Positions 49,622 to 57,189 of a stretch of 64,000 nt of DNA are shown here, in pieces. The translations under genes were made by a program, and so were the position numbers. Within the stretch, counting starts at the first letter, position 1. Each line of letters starts with the position of its first letter. Origin of the DNA: CAVRQM01 sp963756975 (lineage in GTDB: Bacteria > Pseudomonadota > Alphaproteobacteria > Acetobacterales > Acetobacteraceae); the NCBI GenBank assembly GCA_963756975.1, contig CAVWPS010000001.1:930001-994000 (forward strand), in the 5' to 3' direction. Below the pieces are notes generated by a model, which saw only the letters and a list, made by a program, of their open reading frames with translations, had not been told where the DNA came from and did no database searches.

Positions 49622-51916
49622 ATGACGCTGCCTCTCTCGATCCCACCGGGCCAGACCGGCACGGCGTCCGGCGACGTCGAAAGCGCGATCACTCTCGGCG
49701 CATCCTCGACGCTGGAGATCGCGGCGGACACAACCGCCTCATTGTTCGGGGGCATCCTCGTTGCGGGCTCGGCGGCCGTCATGCTGGAAGCAGGCTCGGT
49801 TCTGTTCGCCCCGGCGGCAACACCCGCCGGTGTGACGGTATCGCTCGAAGGCGCCGGAAGCGAGCTGATATTGGCCGCCAGCACGCTGTCCGCCTTCGAG
49901 GCGGAATTGGCCGGGCTGCCGGTCGACGCATTGATCGACATTGCCGGATGTCAGATCACGTCCGTGACGACGAGCGCCCTGGCGGACGGCTCGTACGGTT
50001 TGGTGCTCGCAAGCGCGCAAGGGGTGCTCGGGACGATCGGCGTGGCCTCGGCCCCACCAACCCTGATCGTCGCGGTTCCCGACGGCGACGGCGGAAGCCT
50101 TTTGTTGAGCGGGCCGGCACCGCCGCCTCCGGTCGCCGCGATCGCGGCGTCGTCCGCACCGGCCGGGGATTTCATCTGGGCGGATGGGGCCGGCACACGA
50201 TGGGCCGATCCGGCAAGTTGGCGCGGCATCTCGGGCGCGGTCGCGCGGGCGCCGGGCCGGCAGGATACGGTGACGATCGCGGGCAGGACGCAAGGGCTGA
50301 CAACGCTGGCGGGAGCCGGGAACTGCGCCGTGCTGGACGCAAGCGGGCTGGTGGCCCTGACAGGTCCGTTCACCGCGACGGCCCTGTCGGTCGGTCTGGC
50401 GTCGTCCGACGCGTTGGTCCTGACGGCGGGTACGAACATGGCGGTGACAAGCGCCGCCGTTCACGCCGGCATACTCTCCGTGCAGGGCGCTGTCCTGTCC
50501 GTTGCCGGAACGCTGTCGCTCGCGGGTTTCCTCGACGGCAACTCGGCAAGCGTGATCACCGCCTCGATGGTTGAACTTGCCGGCGGAACGATCCGCTTGT
50601 CCGCCGACACCGGCCTCCTGGTCGGCGACAACGGCGGTCGGACTCCCGGCGGGGTTACGGTCGCGCATGACGGCAAGTTATTCGGCACGGGAACGATCGA
50701 GGCGGCCGTCACGCTGCTCGGAGCGATGGAAGTCTCGACCGGCACCCTCAGCGTGTTCGGCGCTATAACGGGAAGCGGCACGATCACGCTCGACACCGGT
50801 GCGACGCTGTTCGCGAGCGGCGGACTCGGAGCTGCAACGATTGATTTCACCGGACCCGGAACGACGCTGGAAACGTTCGGTGGCGTTGGTGGCGCCCTCG
50901 TGACGGGCTTCGGGTTCGCGGACGTTCTCGAAATCGCCGGTGCGACCATGGGCGCGCTGACCTGGACCCCAGTCGGCTCCGGCGGAACCCTGGATCTCGG
51001 ACTTTACGGCGCGATCGCGATCGACCTCACGCCCGGTCTCAATCCGCAACATGCCACCTTCTCGGAAGCGGCGGATGGCCTCGGCGGCGTTTCGATCACT
51101 GTAATCCCCTGCTTCACGGCGTCGACCCGGCTGCGAACGCCGAGCGGGTGGATCGAGGCGGGCCGCGTGACGCCGCGGACCTGGCTCTGCACGGCCGGCG
51201 GGGCCGCGCGCCGGGCCATATGGATCGGCCGCACCAAGATCGAAGGCTGGCGGCGAATAGGCAAACCATACCTCGATCCGGTTCTGCTGCGCGCCGGCGC
51301 GCTCGGTCCTGGGCACCCGGAGGCCGATCTCCGCCTCTCGCCGCTTCATGGGGTTCTGCTCGCCACAGCAATCGGCCCGCGCGTGGTCCCCGCCGTGGCG
51401 CTGTGCGACGGCCGGCGCATCACGCGCGACCGAACGGCAGTGAACCTGGAATACGTGCATATCGCGCTCGACCGGCATGACGCGATCTTGGCGGAAGGCT
51501 TGCCATGCGAGAGCTTCCTCCCGCACGGCCCGGACCCCCGGGGCCAATTCACTCTCTCGGCGGGTCAACACCCGAGAGCGACGCGACCCATCGCCGAAAG
51601 GCTGGACCACGGCCCGATGCTTCAATCTCTCCGGGATCGGTACGGGCTCGCGGAGACCGGACGAGGCGCGGCGCTCGGCCGCGGCACCATGGACAGGGCT
51701 CGGCCATCGCAAGGGCTTCACGCGCTACACGGCTGGGCGGACGCGGCCAGCCGAATAGAACTGCTCATCGATGGACAGGTCGAATGGCGCGGTCGCCGCG
51801 ATACCTGGCGCGCAGACCTCGAGGCTGCTGGACTGAGCGAGGGCGTGGCGGCTTTCACGGCCACCATCCCCCGGCCAAGTCCCGAAGCCCGGCTGTCGCT
51901 CCGCGCGCTGGGCTAA
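49622..51916 (+). CDS. Hint-domain protein with autotransporter-like repeat region
   Basis: 764 residues. Residues 1-480 are Gly/Ala/Thr-rich beta-repeat sequence like adhesin or passenger domains (GNCAVLDASGLVALTGPFTATALSVG; GTIEAAVTLLGAMEVSTGTLSVFGAITGSGTITLDTGATL). At about residue 495, VIPCFTASTRLRTPSGWIEAGRVTPRTWL begins a Hint-type domain (Cys then a TRLRTP block), followed by RRAIWIGRTKI. No classical signal peptide is seen. Hint domains can self-process, but the autocleavage residues were not verified here. It sits between a terminator and DUF2934, with no coupled partner. GTG/ATG are adjacent at 49619-49624; AAAGG favours 49622. Confidence 0.75.
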   Translation: MTLPLSIPPGQTGTASGDVESAITLGASSTLEIAADTTASLFGGILVAGSAAVMLEAGSVLFAPAATPAGVTVSLEGAGSELILAASTLSAFEAELAGLPVDALIDIAGCQITSVTTSALADGSYGLVLASAQGVLGTIGVASAPPTLIVAVPDGDGGSLLLSGPAPPPPVAAIAASSAPAGDFIWADGAGTRWADPASWRGISGAVARAPGRQDTVTIAGRTQGLTTLAGAGNCAVLDASGLVALTGPFTATALSVGLASSDALVLTAGTNMAVTSAAVHAGILSVQGAVLSVAGTLSLAGFLDGNSASVITASMVELAGGTIRLSADTGLLVGDNGGRTPGGVTVAHDGKLFGTGTIEAAVTLLGAMEVSTGTLSVFGAITGSGTITLDTGATLFASGGLGAATIDFTGPGTTLETFGGVGGALVTGFGFADVLEIAGATMGALTWTPVGSGGTLDLGLYGAIAIDLTPGLNPQHATFSEAADGLGGVSITVIPCFTASTRLRTPSGWIEAGRVTPRTWLCTAGGAARRAIWIGRTKIEGWRRIGKPYLDPVLLRAGALGPGHPEADLRLSPLHGVLLATAIGPRVVPAVALCDGRRITRDRTAVNLEYVHIALDRHDAILAEGLPCESFLPHGPDPRGQFTLSAGQHPRATRPIAERLDHGPMLQSLRDRYGLAETGRGAALGRGTMDRARPSQGLHALHGWADAASRIELLIDGQVEWRGRRDTWRADLEAAGLSEGVAAFTATIPRPSPEARLSLRALG

Positions 51917-52239
51917 ATCGACGCGGCGGCCTTGTCTGCCTCGACGCGGGTCATCGGTGACGAACGATGCTCACCCTGATCGGATGACCGGTCGGGAAAT
52001 TCCCCAAGGTTATCTTCGAGCGACGCCTCGTCGGCCCGTTCGACCGCGTTCGGATCGATTAGCGCGGCACCGGGATGGCTCTCGAACGCATCGAGTTCGC
52101 GAGCGCGCTCCCAATACTCCAGATCCTGCCCCTCCGGCCGGCCATCGGCCTCCCACAGATGATACGCGCGCTCCCGGATGCGCTGAAGATGATTTTCGGA
52201 CGGCTCCAGAGGAGAGTCCGTGTCCCCGATGTTATCCAT
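51913..52239 (-). CDS. DUF2934 family protein
   Basis: 108 residues, strongly acidic. RIRERAYHLWEADGRPEGQDLEYWERARELDAF is the DUF2934 core, unknown function. GGGAGGA lies 5 nt before ATG 52239. Its stop shares CTAA with the stop of the converging Hint-domain gene. Confidence 0.85.
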   Translation of the reverse strand: MDNIGDTDSPLEPSENHLQRIRERAYHLWEADGRPEGQDLEYWERARELDAFESHPGAALIDPNAVERADEASLEDNLGEFPDRSSDQGEHRSSPMTRVEADKAAASI

Positions 52240-52324
52240 GATGTCCTCCCGAACAACGGCAGGACTCCATGACGCAAGATGACGACGGAAGTTGCGACAG
52301 CGCTTCTCGTCGCGCGCAAGCTTT

Positions 52325-52714
52325 TCAGCCGGCAGCCGCGCGAAGCATCGGCATCGCCTTCACTTCCGTTCCATGAACACGCGCCGCCGACTGCATCAGA
52401 GCGCGCAGGTTGGTAATGTACGCGGCACCGACCGCGCTCCGGCTGACGAGCACGCTGCGACGGTCGCGCGAATCCGGGGCGCGGCGAACCAAATCGAACT
52501 GCTCCAATCGGTCGAGCGCACGCGTGATGGCGGGCTTGGCAACGTTGAGTCGTTCGGCGAGCCCACGAACGGTGTGCGGTCCGTCCTCAAGATAACAGAT
52601 CAGAAGAACGCTCAGCTGGCGCGCGGACAGATCGGCGCCGTCCTTGCGGACGAGACCAACGATAGTATCACGCATAATTGCCGGAAGACGGTTGTTGTTG
52701 GTCAGGGCGGCCAT
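52325..52714 (-). CDS. MarR-family transcriptional regulator
   Basis: 129 residues. The winged helix is ARQLSVLLICYLEDGPHTVRGLAERLNVAKPAITRALDRLEQFDLVRRAPDSRDRR, the MarR DNA-binding region. Start at ATG 52714 is favoured (GGAG 12 nt upstream) over a codon at 52780. Located between DUF2934 and the phage lysis genes, 242 bp upstream of the holin stop. Confidence 0.85.
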   Translation of the reverse strand: MAALTNNNRLPAIMRDTIVGLVRKDGADLSARQLSVLLICYLEDGPHTVRGLAERLNVAKPAITRALDRLEQFDLVRRAPDSRDRRSVLVSRSAVGAAYITNLRALMQSAARVHGTEVKAMPMLRAAAG

Positions 52715-52949
52715 CTCAGCGCATCTCCAAATAGGGTTGGCTGTCCTCGAAACATACGAAGTCAGCTCGAACATCTGCAACCTCGCGAACGTCTCGTGAT
52801 CTGTCCGGAAGCCATTCTAACGTCCGACACGTAGGCTACGATCGTTGCCAATCAGTGGATGCAGGTGCGTTTGAAAAACGACATCGTCTCGGTGGCAGCC
52901 CGTCCGATCGATCCGTATAAGATTCAGCCTGTGTTCAGATTGCGGCGAA

Positions 52950-52965
52950 CCCGCGCTCACGCGGG
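52950..52965 (-). terminator. Weak hairpin at the holin stop
   Basis: CCCGCG (52950-52955) and CGCGGG (52960-52965) pair around CTCA, which on the minus strand holds the holin TGA stop (52957-52959). A short hairpin without a U-run; it may end the leftward phage transcript. The 52715-52949 stretch is otherwise without features except the paired GTTCAG-type repeats near 52922-52940. Confidence 0.4.
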
Positions 52966-53526
52966 CGTATTCGCGCCCGTCTGGCTGGAAGCGACGTGGA
53001 ACAGCATCTGAGTTTTAGTTGCGCTTCCGGCACTGCTTCCGACCCAATACGAAACGACGCTGGTCGCCATCGCCGCCAGGGTTCCAAGCAACATGTTCAA
53101 CACCGTCTCGGAGCCATCCGGCAGCGATCGTGTCAGCGCCGCCCACATCACCAGGCCGAAGGTCGACAATACGACGAGCGACACGGCCGCCGGCGCGTAT
53201 TGCGACGCACTGCGCGCTTGAGCCAGAGCGATCGTCTGGCCGCGCGCGTCGGCGACATCCTTCAGCCCGGCCTGCAATGTGCCCAAAGTCGCCTGCTGAC
53301 TGGCCGCCTCGGCGTCGGCGGCGATGCGGGCCAGCTCCACTCGCAAATTCGCCGCGACTTGCGGATCGCGGGCGAGCACCGCCTGCGCGGCCGCCTGATC
53401 CGGGGTGCCGGTAATCTGGGTGATCGCGGCGGACACCGCGGCGGTGGTCGCCTCGGCTTTATCGCCGAACAACCAGCGCGCGAGTTCGGGCGCGATCGAT
53501 AGCGCAAGAGGGATCAGTGGCAACAT
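52957..53526 (-). CDS. 3TM holin-like protein
   Basis: 189 residues. PLIPLALSIAPELARWLFGDKAEATTAAVSAAITQITGT, the Ala-rich helix LARIAADAEAASQ and the C-terminal pair of hydrophobic segments (AAVSLVVLSTFGLVMWAAL; LLGTLAAMATSVVSYWVGSSAGSATK) match the GTA_holin_3TM family. It should permeabilise the inner membrane to release the endolysin. The ATG overlaps the endolysin stop by one base (TGATG). Confidence 0.85.
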   Translation of the reverse strand: MLPLIPLALSIAPELARWLFGDKAEATTAAVSAAITQITGTPDQAAAQAVLARDPQVAANLRVELARIAADAEAASQQATLGTLQAGLKDVADARGQTIALAQARSASQYAPAAVSLVVLSTFGLVMWAALTRSLPDGSETVLNMLLGTLAAMATSVVSYWVGSSAGSATKTQMLFHVASSQTGANTPA

Positions 53527-54068
53527 CAGGCAGCTCCTGTCGTCATCTGCAGCGATTGATACGGCAGCGCGCAGAGCCGCCGCGCCCAGCCCAGTCCGAA
53601 GTGGCTCCAGGTCGGCAGACCGGCCATGAACACCGTTCGCCGCGCTTGAAACTCGGCGCAAACCGCCGCCCCGCCCTCGCGCTCCACGGTGGCCGCCACG
53701 GCCGCTCGCGTCAGCGGCCCGATTTTACCGTCCACCACTGCTCCGGTGGCCAATTGCAGCCATTGGCTCGCGGCCCGAACCCCGGCATTGACGGCTGCGT
53801 CGAACACAAGCAGCGCCAGCGGTGGTGGCAGGGCGTCGCCGGCGACCAGATCCCAGTAGTCGCGCCGGTAGATCGCCCGGGCGTCGGACAGCGACAGCGA
53901 CATCACGTCGATCGTCGGATACGCGGCCGTCGATATGCCGTATCGCGTTCCACCCAGCCTGCCGGAACCGACCCGCCCGCCGGTCCAGTTGCCGGGGTCG
54001 TTCGGGTCCCGGTCGCCTGGCCCCTCATGGTCCACCACGACGGCGAACGCCTGCTCGAACGGGCTCAT
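53526..54068 (-). CDS. GH108-type endolysin
   Basis: 180 residues. FEQAFAVVVDHEGPGDRDPNDPGNWTGG carries the glutamate of GH108 (HEG), followed by a fold typical of phage N-acetylmuramidases; FDAAVNAGVRAASQWLQLATGAVVDGKIGPLTRAAV is a PG_binding_3-type domain. No signal peptide, so export depends on the holin. It overlaps the 54065 gene by 4 nt. Confidence 0.88.
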   Translation of the reverse strand: MSPFEQAFAVVVDHEGPGDRDPNDPGNWTGGRVGSGRLGGTRYGISTAAYPTIDVMSLSLSDARAIYRRDYWDLVAGDALPPPLALLVFDAAVNAGVRAASQWLQLATGAVVDGKIGPLTRAAVAATVEREGGAAVCAEFQARRTVFMAGLPTWSHFGLGWARRLCALPYQSLQMTTGAA

Positions 54069-54316
54069 GCGCCACCCGTCATCGCACCGGCCGCCATCGT
54101 CGCCCAGTCGGCCAGGCGATGCACCGCGCCCGCCACCCCGACCAGCGTGCCGAGCATCAGCAGCACCCGAACGGCGCCGCCCGCCCGCGCGATCGTCGCG
54201 GCGATCTTTTTCTGGTCCGCCTGGATCTCGTCCAGGATCGGCAGGATCAGGGCCGATCGCTCCTCCAGCCTCGCAACCCGCTCCAAGAACGTGAGCGGCC
54301 CAATGTCGTCGAACAT
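54065..54316 (-). CDS. Small phage membrane protein
   Basis: 83 residues. An acidic coiled region (FLERVARLEERSALILPILDEIQADQKKIAATIAR) is followed by one membrane helix (VRVLLMLGTLVGVAGAVHRL). ATG 54316 shares one base with the tail protein stop (TGATG); GGAG is 8 nt upstream. The layout (coil plus TM beside endolysin and holin) suggests an accessory lysis function, unproven. Confidence 0.6.
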   Translation of the reverse strand: MFDDIGPLTFLERVARLEERSALILPILDEIQADQKKIAATIARAGGAVRVLLMLGTLVGVAGAVHRLADWATMAAGAMTGGA

Positions 54317-57171
54317 CACTGCATCTCCGTCGTGCCGATGCGCGCGGCCCAGTGCCATGCGTCTGCGTTTGGCGGCGTTACGCTCACGTTCAGGCAGCCG
54401 TTGACGGTGTCGGCGGTGATGGCGAACAGCGCGGCCGCGGTCCCGATCACCCCGTTCGGGGATTGGGCGGTCCCGCCATTGACCACCGTCGTCGCGCTCG
54501 CACTCGCGCCCCGCAGCATCATCACGTCCAGAAACCGCATCCGCGCGGCGCTGGCCCCCGTCGTGACGTCGATGCCGGTCACGTCGACGTACGCGCTAAC
54601 GACCGTATTCGCGGCGGGGTTGACGCAGTTGCCCGCCCCGGCCGCCGCTCCGTCCGACGTCAACCGCGCAACCGCCGTCGATGCCGTGCTCGCGACCAGC
54701 AGATAGCGACCGGAGTTGACCTGCCCCACGCCGGCCGAGGTTCCCTGCACAATGAACTTGCCACCATTGCGCAGGCTGATCGTGCTCGTGCCGGTAAGGG
54801 TCGCATTCGCGGAGGGACCGGCTGGCCCCGTCGCTCCAGCCACGCCCTGTGGGCCGGCGACGCCTTGCGGTCCGGTCGCACCCGTCGCTCCGGTCGGACC
54901 CTGCGTCCCGCTCGCGGCCAGCAACGAACGAACCCAGGCCGTGTTCGCCGCGCTCGTGCTGTTGTCCTGGGCTCCGGCGGTTGGTACCACGACCGTCCCG
55001 GCACCTTTCGGATTGAACACGATGTTCGCGTTCGCCCCCGGGTCCTCGGCGGTGAGCGCGATCGTCCCGCCACCGCTCCGCACCAGCAGGTCGGACGTCC
55101 CCGCACCCGGGCTATCCGCCCGCAGCACCGTGACGCCGTTGGCCAGGACGCGAACCCCGTTGCCCGCGCCCTGCCCCGCCAGCAAAAGATCGCCGGCGCT
55201 GGCTGCGTTCTCGGAGGAGACAGTCACGTTGCCGACGTTCTCGGTCACCAGCAGGCTGGTATCTCCGGCCGCGGGGTCGACCACCCGCAGACTGGTCGCT
55301 CCGTTGGACTGCAGCCGCACGCTGCCGGTCCCCTTCGCCGCGAGCGTCAGATCCGCCTGCGCCGGTCCGCCCTCCGTCACCAGACTGATCGCCCCGGTCC
55401 CGGGCCGCACCAGCAGGTCGGTGTTGCCGAGGTTGGGATTGTCCGTCCGCAGCGTCGTCGCCCCGTTCGCCTGCAAGCGGATCCCGCCGTTCGGCCCCTT
55501 GGCCTGCGCATACAGATCGACGTTCGCGTCCCCGCCTTCGAGGATGAGATTCAGCGCCCCACTCCCGCCGCGTACCAGCATGTCGTCGGTGCTCGCATTG
55601 GCCGCATCCACGCGGACGACCGTCTGATTGTTCGACTGCAACCGCAGCGACCCGGTCGCCCCCTTCGCGCCGAGCGCGAAATCGATCGCCGCATCCGGCC
55701 CGATCGCCTGGCCGCTGATCGCCGATCCGGCCGCCCCGGTGTAGAAACGCGGCTCGTTGACCGCGCCGCCCGCCACGTTCATCTGCACCGAACGCTGCGC
55801 GCTCCCGCCGCCCGTGTTGACCAGCGCCCCGCCGTTCCCATTCGTCAGCAGCGGCGTGTTCGCAATCTGCAGCACGTTCTGCGCCCCGCCCGTCACCGGC
55901 GCGAGCGTCACCGCCGGGGCCGCCGTCTTGCCCTGGTTCCAGCCATTGACCCACAGGCTGCCGATCGAGAGCGTGTTGCCCGCCTGTTCGAGGTCGATCG
56001 CGCTGCCGGGCGTCAGATCCGTCCGCCAGTTCGCGGCCTGCACCGTCGTGTTGGTCGCGTTGACGTACAGCCCCTTCCCGCCCGCGATCATCGCGCCCGG
56101 AACCGTCTGGTCGTTGTGTTGCGTGGTGACGTTGGCGAACTGCGCCGTCGTGCCGTTGCCGTCGATCCAAACCCCGTACTGCGCGAAATCCGCGTACAGA
56201 TTGTCGACATACGCCTTGGTCGTCACGCCGTTCGCGCCACTGGTCAGATGCAGCACGCTGCGGGCACCGAGCGAGAACAGGTCGCTGATGAAGATCCCGT
56301 CGACCCGCCGCAGGATCACCGTATCGCTGTTCGCCTCCTGCCAGCCGACCACGTTCGGGTCGGCGCTCGAGAACGTCCACGCGTGCAAGCGCTCGATGCG
56401 CGGGATGTCGAAGCAGTCGTCGATCTCGACACCGGCGACGTAGAACTGCCCCTGCACGTCGCGAATGTTCAGCCGGCCCGAATTGTCCGCGTATATGCCC
56501 CGGGTCACGCCCGCGAACAGCACGTCGTCGAACGTGACCTCGCCAAGCGCGTTCAGCACCTTGAACACGTAGTCGTAGCCGGTCGGCTGCCAGCCCGCGC
56601 CGTAGGCGGGCTGCGCCTGCCATAGGGCGATGTCACGGACCTTCGCGCCACGCGCGTTGGTCCCCTGGAAGGTGAACGGCACGAACCCGGTCTGGTCGAT
56701 CTTGATCCACGTCCCGGTGGCGTTCGTCGGATTGGGCCCTTGAGCGTAGCCCTGTCCCTGCAGGATCGGCGCGACACCGTTGAACACCACGGCGCTCGCC
56801 AAACGATAATTGCCGGCCGGGATGGTGACGATGTTCGACGACCCGGGCACCAGCAAACGCGCAATCGCGTTCAGCGCCGGCCCGATATCGGTGGTCCCGT
56901 CCGCGACCGCTCCGTAGTCCAGCACGTTGAACGTCGTCGAGAGCCGTGCGCCCAGGGTCCGCGCGACGCTGCCTCCGGGTGCCGCGACCGTCGCCGCGGA
57001 CGCGTCGCCGGCCGGCCCGATGAACCCCTGTCCCTTGACCCATGCGGTGGTCGCGGCGCGCGCCGAATTGTCGGTCATCGTGGGCAGGTTGAACTGTGGC
57101 GATGGAAGCTGCTGCCCGTGCGCGGCTCCCGTCAGGGTCAGCAACACCGCCGCCGCGACTCGTTTGTGCAT
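54316..57171 (-). CDS. Large phage tail protein with pectate-lyase fold and repeats
   Basis: 951 residues. It begins with a signal-peptide-like segment (MHKRVAAAVLLTLTGAAHGQ), unusual for a tail protein. FNVLDYGAVADGTTDIGPALNAI starts the pectate-lyase-3-type beta helix, which runs to about residue 450. Residues about 509-725 are four tandem repeats of about 54 residues, each (I/V)RLQ(A/S)NG-LR-D-LLV. A Gly-X-Y stretch (GPTGATGATGPQGVAG) at about 750-785 is collagen-like, and the C-terminal about 160 residues are a separate domain. GGAGG lies 7 nt before ATG 57171, whereas a TTG at 57183 has no such site. Confidence 0.8.
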   Translation of the reverse strand: MHKRVAAAVLLTLTGAAHGQQLPSPQFNLPTMTDNSARAATTAWVKGQGFIGPAGDASAATVAAPGGSVARTLGARLSTTFNVLDYGAVADGTTDIGPALNAIARLLVPGSSNIVTIPAGNYRLASAVVFNGVAPILQGQGYAQGPNPTNATGTWIKIDQTGFVPFTFQGTNARGAKVRDIALWQAQPAYGAGWQPTGYDYVFKVLNALGEVTFDDVLFAGVTRGIYADNSGRLNIRDVQGQFYVAGVEIDDCFDIPRIERLHAWTFSSADPNVVGWQEANSDTVILRRVDGIFISDLFSLGARSVLHLTSGANGVTTKAYVDNLYADFAQYGVWIDGNGTTAQFANVTTQHNDQTVPGAMIAGGKGLYVNATNTTVQAANWRTDLTPGSAIDLEQAGNTLSIGSLWVNGWNQGKTAAPAVTLAPVTGGAQNVLQIANTPLLTNGNGGALVNTGGGSAQRSVQMNVAGGAVNEPRFYTGAAGSAISGQAIGPDAAIDFALGAKGATGSLRLQSNNQTVVRVDAANASTDDMLVRGGSGALNLILEGGDANVDLYAQAKGPNGGIRLQANGATTLRTDNPNLGNTDLLVRPGTGAISLVTEGGPAQADLTLAAKGTGSVRLQSNGATSLRVVDPAAGDTSLLVTENVGNVTVSSENAASAGDLLLAGQGAGNGVRVLANGVTVLRADSPGAGTSDLLVRSGGGTIALTAEDPGANANIVFNPKGAGTVVVPTAGAQDNSTSAANTAWVRSLLAASGTQGPTGATGATGPQGVAGPQGVAGATGPAGPSANATLTGTSTISLRNGGKFIVQGTSAGVGQVNSGRYLLVASTASTAVARLTSDGAAAGAGNCVNPAANTVVSAYVDVTGIDVTTGASAARMRFLDVMMLRGASASATTVVNGGTAQSPNGVIGTAAALFAITADTVNGCLNVSVTPPNADAWHWAARIGTTEMQ

Positions 57172-57189
57172 CGAAGCCTCCAATGAAGT

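Noticed and set aside
52916..52945. Possible attachment site with GATTCAG/GTTCAG repeats
   Set aside because: Short imperfect repeats only, and the other phage end is outside the window, so no pair can be tested.
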